Origin: Dokdonella sp.
GTDB lineage: Bacteria > Pseudomonadota > Gammaproteobacteria > Xanthomonadales > Rhodanobacteraceae
NCBI GenBank assembly: GCA_030150315.1
Contig: JASLGB010000367.1
Span: 1 to 5,031 of the forward strand
Length of the DNA stretch: 5,031 nucleotides
Reading direction: 5' to 3'
In this document: piece after piece, positions 1 to 5,031 of the stretch
Layout: each line of letters starts with the position of its first letter
Position numbering within the stretch: position 1 is the first letter of the stretch
Translations under genes and position numbers: made by a program
The notes under the pieces: generated by a model
What the model was told of the DNA's origin: nothing
The model's database searches: none
Seen by the model: only the letters and a program-made list of their open reading frames with translations

Positions 1-119
1 TGATCATTGCCGGTCCGGGTGGCTATCTTCGTCGCGACTTCCTGCGCGTCGGCCTGCCGCTGACGGTGCTGATGCTGGTAACCCTGCTGGTCAGCGTGAA
101 CCTGCTGTTCAACCGTTAG
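1..119 (+). CDS. SLC13/DASS-family permease, C-terminal fragment
   Basis: The reading frame is open from the left edge (first complete codon at 3-5) to a TAG stop at 117-119, leaving 38 visible residues. They read GPGGY, then a basic/acidic stretch with DFLRVGLPL, then a hydrophobic helix of about 19 residues ending in NLLFNR. A GPGGY-x-DFLRVGLPL segment followed by a last membrane helix is typical of the C-terminus of SLC13/DASS anion permeases (sodium- or proton-coupled carboxylate or sulfate carriers, some with internal TrkA-C domains). The substrate cannot be told from this tail, and the sodium- and substrate-binding motifs lie outside the window. The gene ends one base before the convergent stop codon of the Rieske gene. 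The family call is by motif recall; another multi-helix inner-membrane permease remains possible. Confidence 0.7.
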   Translation, partial: IIAGPGGYLRRDFLRVGLPLTVLMLVTLLVSVNLLFNR

Positions 120-120
120 G

Positions 121-447
121 TCAGCCGCCGAGCCGGCGCACCTCGCCATCCACGACTTCGATCTGCTCGGTCACGAGCGAAGAACCGCTGCACGGCCCCG
201 CGATGCAGAGCCCGCTGTCGACCGCGAAGCTGGCGCCGTGGTGCGCGCACAACAGGCGCCCGTCGCGCACCAGAAAACGGCCCGGTGCGTAATCGAGGTT
301 GCGCCCCTGATGCGGGCATTCGTTGTGATAGGCGAAGGCGCGATCGCCCTGGCGCAGCACGATCAGCTCGCCGTCCGGCGTGGGCGTGGCGATGGCATCG
401 CCATCGGGGATGTCCTGGAGGCGGCAGAGCACGCGGTTTTGGGTCAT
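121..447 (-). CDS. Small Rieske [2Fe-2S] ferredoxin-like protein
   Basis: This 108-residue protein is essentially one Rieske domain. It shows C44-P-H46 (in ECPHQGRNL) and C67-A-H-H70 (in CAHHGASF), the Cys-x-His / Cys-x2-His pairs that bind the [2Fe-2S] cluster, 20 residues apart. A GLCIAGPCSG segment at about 79-88 matches the proline-containing loop that covers the cluster. There is no signal peptide or membrane helix, so it is probably a soluble cytoplasmic electron-transfer protein, like the ferredoxin components of dioxygenases or the NirD type. No oxygenase or reductase gene is nearby, so its partner is unknown. I chose the ATG at 445-447 (MTQNRVL) because the domain begins directly after it. 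The frame stays open upstream to an ATG at 535-537, but that would add 30 residues of unlike composition and fill the divergent promoter region. The Shine-Dalgarno sequence is weak (AAAAGA-like). Confidence 0.9.
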   Translation of the reverse strand: MTQNRVLCRLQDIPDGDAIATPTPDGELIVLRQGDRAFAYHNECPHQGRNLDYAPGRFLVRDGRLLCAHHGASFAVDSGLCIAGPCSGSSLVTEQIEVVDGEVRRLGG

Positions 448-463
448 GACGGTCTTTTGGCAC

Positions 464-514
464 TTGCCCGCGCGCGATCTGCACCCATACTGGGAGTTCG
501 GCGCGCCGGCACAA
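464..514. promoter_or_regulatory. Possible overlapping divergent promoters
   Basis: The 105 bases between the Rieske start (447, minus) and the small membrane protein start (553, plus) must hold any divergent promoters. On the plus strand TTGCCC (464-469), a 16-bp spacer and CATACT (486-491) resemble sigma-70 boxes. On the minus strand TTGTGC (514-509), a 17-bp spacer and AGTATG (491-486) do too, using the same hexamer on the opposite strand. All boxes match the consensus only moderately or poorly. This is a by-eye proposal in GC-rich DNA and could be chance. Confidence 0.22.
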
Positions 515-552
515 TGGGATTGGCGCGATTTTCGCACATCAAGGTTTCAGGC

Positions 553-831
553 ATGGCTTCCGCATCGTTCCGGCTGTTCCGCCCACGCCACCCGCTCGCG
601 CGCCTCGCTCTGGCGCTGGTCGGCATCGTGGTGATCGGCGCGTTCCTCGCATTGAGCCTGTTCGCACTCGCCGCGCTGCTCATCGGCGGCGCGGCATTCG
701 TGCTGATCGGCAAGCTGCGCCGGATGTTCAATCCGCAGGCGCAGCCGGTCGAGCCCGTGCATCGCGCCGCGTCCGGCATCATCGAAGGCGACTACACCGT
801 CGTGCAGATGCCCTCGCGCGGCAACCGCTGA
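553..831 (+). CDS. Small two-helix membrane protein, function unknown
   Basis: The gene encodes 92 residues. A basic N-terminus (arginines at 7, 10, 12 and 17) is followed by an uninterrupted hydrophobic stretch at about 18-53 containing glycines (GG at 45-46), long enough for two short transmembrane helices. A basic KLRR at 54-57 then leads to a soluble tail. By the positive-inside rule both ends would face the cytoplasm. The tail ends in an acidic-aromatic motif, IIEGDYTVV (76-84), which resembles the 'IEGEY/IEGDY' tails seen on various small bacterial inner-membrane proteins. I do not recognise a named family. The ATG at 553-555 is chosen because AAGG (541-544) sits 8 nt upstream. The frame is open further upstream to 238, but that part is antisense to the Rieske gene. 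It could share a transcript with the yedA-like gene 121 bp downstream. Confidence 0.75.
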   Translation: MASASFRLFRPRHPLARLALALVGIVVIGAFLALSLFALAALLIGGAAFVLIGKLRRMFNPQAQPVEPVHRAASGIIEGDYTVVQMPSRGNR

Positions 832-851
832 TCCCCCACGGCTTCCGGCCA

Positions 852-870
852 GCGCGCACGCCACGCGCGC
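852..870. repeat. Short GC-only inverted repeat in the intergenic gap
   Basis: GCGCGC (852-857) and GCGCGC (865-870) flank a 7-nt loop, 21 bases after the stop of the small membrane protein gene. There is no T-tract, so it is at best a weak pause or processing hairpin, and such short repeats are frequent in DNA this rich in GC. The rest of the 832-952 gap shows no convincing promoter for the downstream exporter gene. Confidence 0.2.
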
Positions 871-952
871 CCGGTCGCCGCACCCTGTTTCCCGAGCCAT
901 CCGCCGGCCGCCGCGCGGCGCGGTGCCGCTCCTTTCCGGTCCGGATTTCCCG

Positions 953-1861
953 ATGAGCAAGCCTCTTTCCGACGCGCCCGCCCCGAGCACGTGGCGCAAT
1001 CCCCGCGTGCTGGTTCCGCTGGCACTGTTTGCGCTGTACTTCATCTGGGGATCAACCTATCTCGCGATCCGCATCGGGCTGGAAAGCTATCCGCCCTTCC
1101 TGATGGCCGGATTGCGCTTCCTCTGCGCCGGCAGCGTGCTGTACGCCGTGCTGCGCGGGCGCGGCATGGCGCCGCCCACGCGCCAGCAATGGATCAACGC
1201 CGCGATCACCGGCACCCTGCTGCTTGGCATGGGCAACGGACTGGTTTGCTACGCCGAACAGAGCGTCGCGTCTGGTCTGGCCGCCGTCGCGGTGGCCAGC
1301 ATGCCGCTGTTCGCGGCAGTCTTCGGCGGCCTCTACGGCCAGTGGCCGCGGCGCATGGAATGGCTCGGCCTCGGCGTCGGTTTCGCCGGCGTGGTGTTGC
1401 TCAATCTCGGTGGCGGCCTGGCCGGTGCGACGCTGGGCGCAGTCGCGCTGATCGTGGCCGCCGCGGCCTGGGCGTTCGGATCGGTGTGGAGCCGCCGCCG
1501 CGACATGCCGCCCGCCGCGATGAACACCGCCGCGCAGATGCTCGCAGGCGGCACGATCCTGGTCGTCGGCGCCTTTCTAGGCGGCGAACGCCTGCCGGTT
1601 GCGCCCGCGCCCAGCGCGACACTGGCCTTGGTCTACCTCGGCGCATTCGGCTCCATCGTCGCGTTCTCGGCGTATCTGTACCTGCTCAACACCGTACGAC
1701 CGGCGCTGGCCACCAGCTACGCCTACGTCAACCCGCCGGTCGCGGTGCTGCTCGGCGCACTGTTCGGCGGCGAGTCCGTGCACGCGCTGGACATCGCCGC
1801 GATGGCGGTGATCCTCGGCGGCGTCGGCCTGATCGCGCTCACGCGCGAACGCAGCCGCTGA
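953..1861 (+). CDS. yedA: YedA-type EamA (DMT superfamily) exporter
   Basis: This 302-residue inner-membrane protein belongs to the drug/metabolite transporter superfamily. It has two EamA repeats of about five helices each (roughly residues 21-150 and 163-297), giving ten helices. Close matches to E. coli YedA (about 306 residues) are visible by recall: FALYFIWGSTYLAIRIG at 26-42, ESYPPFLMAGLRF at 44-56, an AAAWAFGSVWSRR segment in the second repeat, and ALATSYAYVNPPVAVLLG at 251-268. Members of this group export amino acids or other small metabolites; the substrate here is not known. I chose ATG 953-955 (MSKPLSD). A GTG at 923 in frame would add ten residues, has no Shine-Dalgarno sequence and lies in a GC-only palindromic stretch. 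The site for ATG 953 is also weak (GGA at 943-945, 7 nt away). No clear promoter of its own is seen, so co-transcription with the gene at 553-831 is possible. Confidence 0.92.
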   Translation: MSKPLSDAPAPSTWRNPRVLVPLALFALYFIWGSTYLAIRIGLESYPPFLMAGLRFLCAGSVLYAVLRGRGMAPPTRQQWINAAITGTLLLGMGNGLVCYAEQSVASGLAAVAVASMPLFAAVFGGLYGQWPRRMEWLGLGVGFAGVVLLNLGGGLAGATLGAVALIVAAAAWAFGSVWSRRRDMPPAAMNTAAQMLAGGTILVVGAFLGGERLPVAPAPSATLALVYLGAFGSIVAFSAYLYLLNTVRPALATSYAYVNPPVAVLLGALFGGESVHALDIAAMAVILGGVGLIALTRERSR

Positions 1862-1864
1862 TCC

Positions 1865-1899
1865 CGCCGCGCCTGGACCACGGGAGTTGAGGCGCGGCG
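1865..1899. terminator. Stem-loop between convergent genes, likely bidirectional
   Basis: CGCCGCGCCT (1865-1874) pairs perfectly with AGGCGCGGCG (1890-1899), a 10-bp stem with nine G-C pairs and a 15-nt loop. It starts 3 bases after the exporter stop codon and ends 7 bases before the stop codon of the convergent permease gene, where a shared terminator is expected. Neither strand has a T-run after the stem, so it is not a classic intrinsic terminator. It may act as a transcript-end barrier, with release by Rho or other means. Confidence 0.5.
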
Positions 1900-1906
1900 C
1901 ACCGAC

Positions 1907-3226
1907 TCACAGTTCGCGCAGGGCCGTCGTCACCGGCAGGCGCGCCGCGCGCAAGGCCGGAAAGAGACCGCCAAGGAAGCCGATCGCCAGCGCCCACTTC
2001 AGGCCATTCCAGACCAGCTCCGGCGACACCTTGAACGCGAAAACGACTTGGCTGAAGTTGCTGCCCAGCGTGGACACCGTGTAGTTATCGAAGATCAGCC
2101 ACGCAATCACCGCGCCGAGCACGCCGCCGAGCAGTGCCAGCAGCATCGTTTCCAGCATCACCGACACGACGACCGGCAGTCCGCGGAAGCCGATCGCGCG
2201 CATCGTCGCGATCTCGCGCGCCCGCGTGGCGACCGCCGCATGCATCGTGTTCAGCGCGCCAAAGATGGCACCGATGGCCATGATCACCGCCACCGTCGTC
2301 CCCAGAATGCGGATCAGCTTGGTCAAGCCTTCCGACTGCTCGGCGTAGTAGGCGCGCGTGGTCTTGGCATCCAGCTTCAGGCGCTGATCGGTTGCCAGCG
2401 CCGCCTTGAACGCATCGAGCGCATCGGCGCCGGTCAGCCGCAGCGTGACCGACGAACGGCTGCTGCCGCGACGATAGGTCGAAGCGACGACATCGACATC
2501 GCCGACCAGCTCCGATTCGTGCGCATCACCGCTCTCGAAGGCGCCGACGATCGTCCACGGCTGCGCGTTGAGCGTCAGCGTGGAACCGATGTCGATGCCG
2601 CTGAACTGCTCGCGCGCGCCCTTGCCGACGACCAGCTCGCGCAGGCCGGGCTGGAACGCGCGGCCTTCGACGATCTTCATTTCCGGCCGCACCTGCCACA
2701 TCGCCGGCCCGACACCGCGGATCTCCACGTTCGCGTCGGAACCGTTGGAACGCTTCGGCAGCGAAGCCACCACGACCAGCTCCGGCGAGGCGAGCGGATG
2801 CGAATCCTTGTCGCGCAGGACGCCCGGAAGCTGCTCGACCAGGGCGACATCGTCGCGTCCGAGCACCGAGTTCAGCTCGGCCATCGCGCCGGCGCGCATC
2901 AGGATCACGCTGTCGTCGCTGCCGGTTTTCTGCAGCGTGGCGCGAAAGCCTTCGCCCATCGCCAGCAGCGCGACCAGCACGCCGACCACACCGGCGATGC
3001 CGATGACCACGACCGACGACGAGCCAAGCCGCTGGCGCAGCGTCGACAAGCCGATCCAGGTCACCGATGCGGTCTGGCGGCCGCCACGCGTGAACGCCAT
3101 CCACAGCGCCAGCAGCAAGGCCAGCACCAGCAAGGCCGGCCACGGCAGCACCACCAGCACGGCGACGCCAAGCAGCGCGACCAGACCGATGCCAAGCGCG
3201 GAGACGAATTTCTTCAAGGTGCGCAT
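1907..3226 (-). CDS. ABC transporter permease, FtsX/MacB type (second permease)
   Basis: This 439-residue inner-membrane permease is the last gene of the ABC operon. Residues 8-45 form a hydrophobic stretch broken by PWP at 28-30, probably two extra helices. The usual family layout follows: a helix at about 71-90, a periplasmic MacB-PCD-like domain at about 95-304, and the C-terminal FtsX domain with helices near 306-328, 351-374 and 405-424. Between the second and third family helices, TRAREIATMRAIGF (334-347) is the conserved cytoplasmic segment that contacts the ATPase in MacB/LolCE-like proteins. Proteins of this type transmit ATP-driven movement to the periplasm for efflux or for lipoprotein or peptide handling; the cargo cannot be read here. 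The start is the ATG at 3224-3226, fixed by AGGAG 6 nt upstream. An in-frame ATG at 3254-3256 would overlap the preceding gene and is not preferred. Confidence 0.93.
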   Translation of the reverse strand: MRTLKKFVSALGIGLVALLGVAVLVVLPWPALLVLALLLALWMAFTRGGRQTASVTWIGLSTLRQRLGSSSVVVIGIAGVVGVLVALLAMGEGFRATLQKTGSDDSVILMRAGAMAELNSVLGRDDVALVEQLPGVLRDKDSHPLASPELVVVASLPKRSNGSDANVEIRGVGPAMWQVRPEMKIVEGRAFQPGLRELVVGKGAREQFSGIDIGSTLTLNAQPWTIVGAFESGDAHESELVGDVDVVASTYRRGSSRSSVTLRLTGADALDAFKAALATDQRLKLDAKTTRAYYAEQSEGLTKLIRILGTTVAVIMAIGAIFGALNTMHAAVATRAREIATMRAIGFRGLPVVVSVMLETMLLALLGGVLGAVIAWLIFDNYTVSTLGSNFSQVVFAFKVSPELVWNGLKWALAIGFLGGLFPALRAARLPVTTALREL

Positions 3227-3232
3227 GCGATT

Positions 3233-3237
3233 CTCCT
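3233..3237 (-). promoter_or_regulatory. Shine-Dalgarno site that fixes the second permease start
   Basis: On the minus strand AGGAG lies 6 nt before the ATG at 3224-3226. Its first A is also the last base of the TGA stop (3239-3237) of the upstream permease. A ribosome ending the first permease therefore covers the start site of the second, which suggests translational coupling and matched amounts of both proteins. Confidence 0.85.
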
Positions 3238-4400
3238 CAGCGTCCGGCCAATGCATCGACGATGCGCAGGCGCATGCCGCGCCACGCGGGCAACCAGCCG
3301 ACCAGCAGGCCGATGCCGATCATCAGCGCCAGTCCGCGCAACCAGATCGGCAAACCGACCGGGCTCATCGGAATGCTGCTGCCCAGTGCCGCCTGTACTC
3401 CCGACACGATCAAGCCGGCCAAAGCCAGGCCGATCGCCCCACCCAGAACGACCAGCAATACCGATTCGGCCAGCACCAGCGCCAGCACGCCCACATTGCG
3501 AAAGCCGAAGGTCTTCAACACCGCCAGTTCGGGAATGCGTTCGCGCACCGCCTGCGCCATCGTGTTGCCGGTCAGCAGGATCAGGGTGAAGAACACCGCC
3601 GCCATGATCGAGCCGACGATCAGGCCGATGTCGGCGAACTGCTTGACGAACGAGGCGGTGAACGCCTGTTCGGTCTGCGTCTTGGTTTCATGGTCGGAAT
3701 TGGCCGACAGCGCATCGATCGCCTTGGCCACCGAGTCCGAATCGTTCGGATTGTTCAGGCGCTCGACATACCAGCCGATGTTGCCGTTGCCGAATGCGCG
3801 CGCCTCGTCGAAGTAGTCCCAGCGGAAGAACAGGATGTTTTCCTGCGCGCGCTGCTTCGCCTCGCGCGCGGTGAAGATGCCGACCAGATCGAATGTCCAG
3901 GTGTTGCTGCCGTTCTTCTGCGGAAAGATCGTCGCCTCCAGCGGAATGCGGTCGCCGATCTTCCAGCCGAATTTTTTCGCGAGGCTTTCGCCGACGACGG
4001 CGCCGGTGCGCGTGCTGCGATACGCCTGACGCTGCTCCGGCGGTATCTGGAACTCGGGATACAGATCGAAGAAGTTGTCGCTGACCGCCTCGCTCGGGAA
4101 GAAGTTCTTGCGGTCCTGGTAGATGCCGCCGAACCAATTCGCGTAGCCGACCTCCTTCACACCGGGCACGGCCTCGATGCGCGAAAGCAGGCTTTTCGGC
4201 AGCTCCACCGTGAAGCTGACCTTGGAGATGGTCAGCGTGCGATCGACACCGGCAACGCTGGCGCTCGCATCGTCAAACGCGCTGCGCACCGAATCGAGCA
4301 GGCCGAACAGCAGGAAGGCCGCGATCACCGACAGCAGGGTGAACACCGTGCGCGTCTTGCGCCGGAACAGCGCAGCCCAGACAAGCGGAAAATATTTCAT
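3237..4400 (-). CDS. ABC transporter permease, FtsX/MacB type (first permease)
   Basis: This 387-residue inner-membrane permease has the four-helix MacB/FtsX layout: a short cytoplasmic N-terminus with RRKTR (13-17), helix 1 at about 18-38, a periplasmic domain at about 40-250, then helices near 259-278, 303-333 and 353-371. The cytoplasmic segment RERIPELAVLKTFGF (286-300) corresponds to the ATPase-contacting EIATMRAIGF segment of the second permease. The two proteins therefore share an architecture, but differ clearly in sequence and in the extra N-terminal hairpin of the second. They probably pair as a heterodimer, as LolC and LolE do, around a dimer of the ATPase encoded upstream. The start ATG (4398-4400) follows GGAGG with 6-nt spacing, 12 nt after the ATPase stop codon. 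Substrate unknown; macrolide/peptide efflux and lipoprotein-type roles are both open. I see no frameshift or truncation. Confidence 0.93.
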   Translation of the reverse strand: MKYFPLVWAALFRRKTRTVFTLLSVIAAFLLFGLLDSVRSAFDDASASVAGVDRTLTISKVSFTVELPKSLLSRIEAVPGVKEVGYANWFGGIYQDRKNFFPSEAVSDNFFDLYPEFQIPPEQRQAYRSTRTGAVVGESLAKKFGWKIGDRIPLEATIFPQKNGSNTWTFDLVGIFTAREAKQRAQENILFFRWDYFDEARAFGNGNIGWYVERLNNPNDSDSVAKAIDALSANSDHETKTQTEQAFTASFVKQFADIGLIVGSIMAAVFFTLILLTGNTMAQAVRERIPELAVLKTFGFRNVGVLALVLAESVLLVVLGGAIGLALAGLIVSGVQAALGSSIPMSPVGLPIWLRGLALMIGIGLLVGWLPAWRGMRLRIVDALAGR

Positions 4401-4406
4401 CGCCGG

Positions 4407-4411
4407 CCTCC
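4407..4411 (-). promoter_or_regulatory. Shine-Dalgarno site of the first permease
   Basis: On the minus strand GGAGG lies 6 nt before the ATG at 4398-4400 and one base past the TGA stop of the ATPase gene (4415-4413). It confirms the start and, with the same 6-nt spacing at the next gene, supports a single translationally linked operon. Confidence 0.8.
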
Positions 4412-4412
4412 G

Positions 4413-5031
4413 TCAGACCCGTTCGCCCTGCTCGACCAGCGTGCCCTTGTCCAGATGCAGCGTGTGCCGCGCGTATTCGGCCGCCTTCGGATCGTGGGTC
4501 ACCATGATGATGGTCTTGCCGTGGTCGCGGTTCAGCGTCTGCAACAGCCCGAGCACGTCTTCCGCCGACTGGCGGTCGAGGTCGCCGGTCGGCTCGTCGC
4601 AGACCAGCAGTTTCGGATCGGACACGATGGCGCGCGCGATCGCGACACGCTGCTGCTGTCCGCCGGACAGCTCGCTCGGCTTGTGCGACATGCGCTCGGC
4701 CAAACCGACCAGTTGCAGCGCGATGGACGCACGCCGCTTGCGTTCGGCCGCACCGAGCTTGGTCAGAAGCAGGGGCAGCTCGACGTTCTTCAGTGCCGAC
4801 AGCATCGGCAGCAGGTTGTAGAACTGGAAGATGAAGCCGACGTTCGACGCGCGCCACTTCGCCAGCGCGCCCTGGTTGAGATTGTCGATGCGCGCGCCGC
4901 CGACGCTGATCTGGCCTCGCGTCGGCGAGTCGAGCCCGCCGATCAGATTGAGCAGCGTCGTCATGCCCGAACCGGACGGCCCCATCAGCGCAAGGAAATC
5001 GCCCTGCGCGATGTCCAGATCGATGTGATGC
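4413..5031 (-). CDS. ABC transporter ATP-binding protein, LolD/MacB-like, with altered Walker A; 5' end outside the window
   Basis: The frame is open past the right edge (last complete codon at 5028-5030). About 15 residues before the first visible Met (4983-4985) read HHIDLDIAQGDFLAL, the normal lead-in to Walker A in LolD/MacB ATPases, so that Met is not the start and roughly 25-40 residues are missing. Counting from it: Walker A GPSGSGMTT at 2-10, Q-loop FQFYNLLP with Q54, signature LSGGQQQRVAIARA at 106-119, Walker B LLVCDE at 126-131, the family's EPTGDLD (131-137), and the H-loop VTHD with H164. All are standard except Met8 (codon 4962-4964) in place of the Walker A lysine that binds the ATP phosphates. 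It would power the two permeases encoded directly downstream, whose genes start 12 nt away. If the substitution is real, hydrolysis should be severely reduced. It is otherwise free of decay, so I call it a CDS rather than a pseudogene. Confidence 0.93.
   Translation of the reverse strand, partial: HHIDLDIAQGDFLALMGPSGSGMTTLLNLIGGLDSPTRGQISVGGARIDNLNQGALAKWRASNVGFIFQFYNLLPMLSALKNVELPLLLTKLGAAERKRRASIALQLVGLAERMSHKPSELSGGQQQRVAIARAIVSDPKLLVCDEPTGDLDRQSAEDVLGLLQTLNRDHGKTIIMVTHDPKAAEYARHTLHLDKGTLVEQGERV

Noticed and set aside
448..537. N-terminal extension of the Rieske protein to the ATG at 535-537, including three extra cysteines
   Set aside because: The extension has no similarity to Rieske N-termini, would consume the divergent promoter region, and the domain starts right after the ATG at 445-447.
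923..952. GTG start for the exporter, adding ten residues
   Set aside because: There is no Shine-Dalgarno sequence and the site sits in a GC-only palindromic stretch; ATG 953 gives the usual YedA length.
547..1044. 165-codon minus-strand frame across the small membrane gene and the intergenic gap
   Set aside because: Its composition is G/R/A-rich with no recognisable motif, and it covers two plus-strand gene parts; treated as a shadow.
991..1890. 299-codon open frame on the plus strand overlapping the exporter
   Set aside because: It is arginine-rich and low in complexity, a frame-shifted shadow of the yedA-like gene, whose own frame gives a convincing ten-helix protein.
2048..3589. 513-codon open frame on the plus strand opposite both permease genes
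   Set aside because: Its translation is dominated by R, H, Q, D and A with no domain or membrane pattern. It is the antisense shadow of the second permease and the start of the junction, expected in GC-rich DNA.
4656..4670. CTGTCCG-C-CGGACAG palindrome
   Set aside because: It is the coding sequence for the LSGGQ signature of the ATPase; the symmetry is a codon coincidence, not an operator.
4413..4985. Calling the ATPase complete from the ATG at 4983-4985
   Set aside because: That Met lies immediately before Walker A, and the frame continues upstream with the typical IDLDIAQGDFLAL lead-in, so the true start is beyond the window.
1..5031. Search for CRISPR arrays, tRNA genes, insertion sequences or att-like direct repeats
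   Set aside because: None was seen by eye on either strand; codon use and base composition look even across the genes.

Overview
The window is GC-rich with mostly G or C at third codon positions. Its gene set (SLC13-type permease, small Rieske protein, YedA-type EamA exporter, and a LolD/MacB-like ATPase with two FtsX-type permeases) looks like a chromosomal segment of a gammaproteobacterium. From general feel I favour the Xanthomonadales/Lysobacterales (Xanthomonadaceae or Rhodanobacteraceae), but no marker gene here proves it. There is no sign of a mobile element, CRISPR array, tRNA or rRNA.

Layout. At 1-119 (+) lies the last 38 codons of an SLC13/DASS-family permease. It converges, with one base between the stop codons, on a small Rieske [2Fe-2S] protein (121-447, -). 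A 105-bp divergent intergenic region follows, then a 92-residue two-helix membrane protein of unknown function (553-831, +). After a 121-bp GC-rich gap comes a YedA-type EamA/DMT exporter (953-1861, +). A perfect 10-bp inverted repeat (1865-1899) separates this gene from a convergent minus-strand ABC transporter operon. That operon runs to the right edge, in transcription order: ATP-binding protein (4413-5031, 5' end outside the window), first permease (3237-4400) and second permease (1907-3226).

How the genes work together. The three minus-strand genes are separated by 12 and 10 nt. Each permease has a strong Shine-Dalgarno sequence at the same 6-nt spacing, so they very probably form one transcript and one inner-membrane complex of the MacB/FtsX/LolCDE type. 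Such complexes use ATP hydrolysis to move a periplasmic domain mechanically rather than to carry substrate through the membrane. A periplasmic adaptor (MacA/HlyD type) would be expected just beyond position 5031 but cannot be seen. The other genes look like independent housekeeping or accessory units.

The most interesting point is in the ATPase: the Walker A motif reads GPSGSGMTT, with methionine where the family has its essential lysine, while every other ATPase motif is intact. One nucleotide change (AAG to ATG) explains it. It could be a real loss of catalysis, a natural variant or a sequence error. Apart from this the window looks ordinary, and I found no convincing undescribed system.
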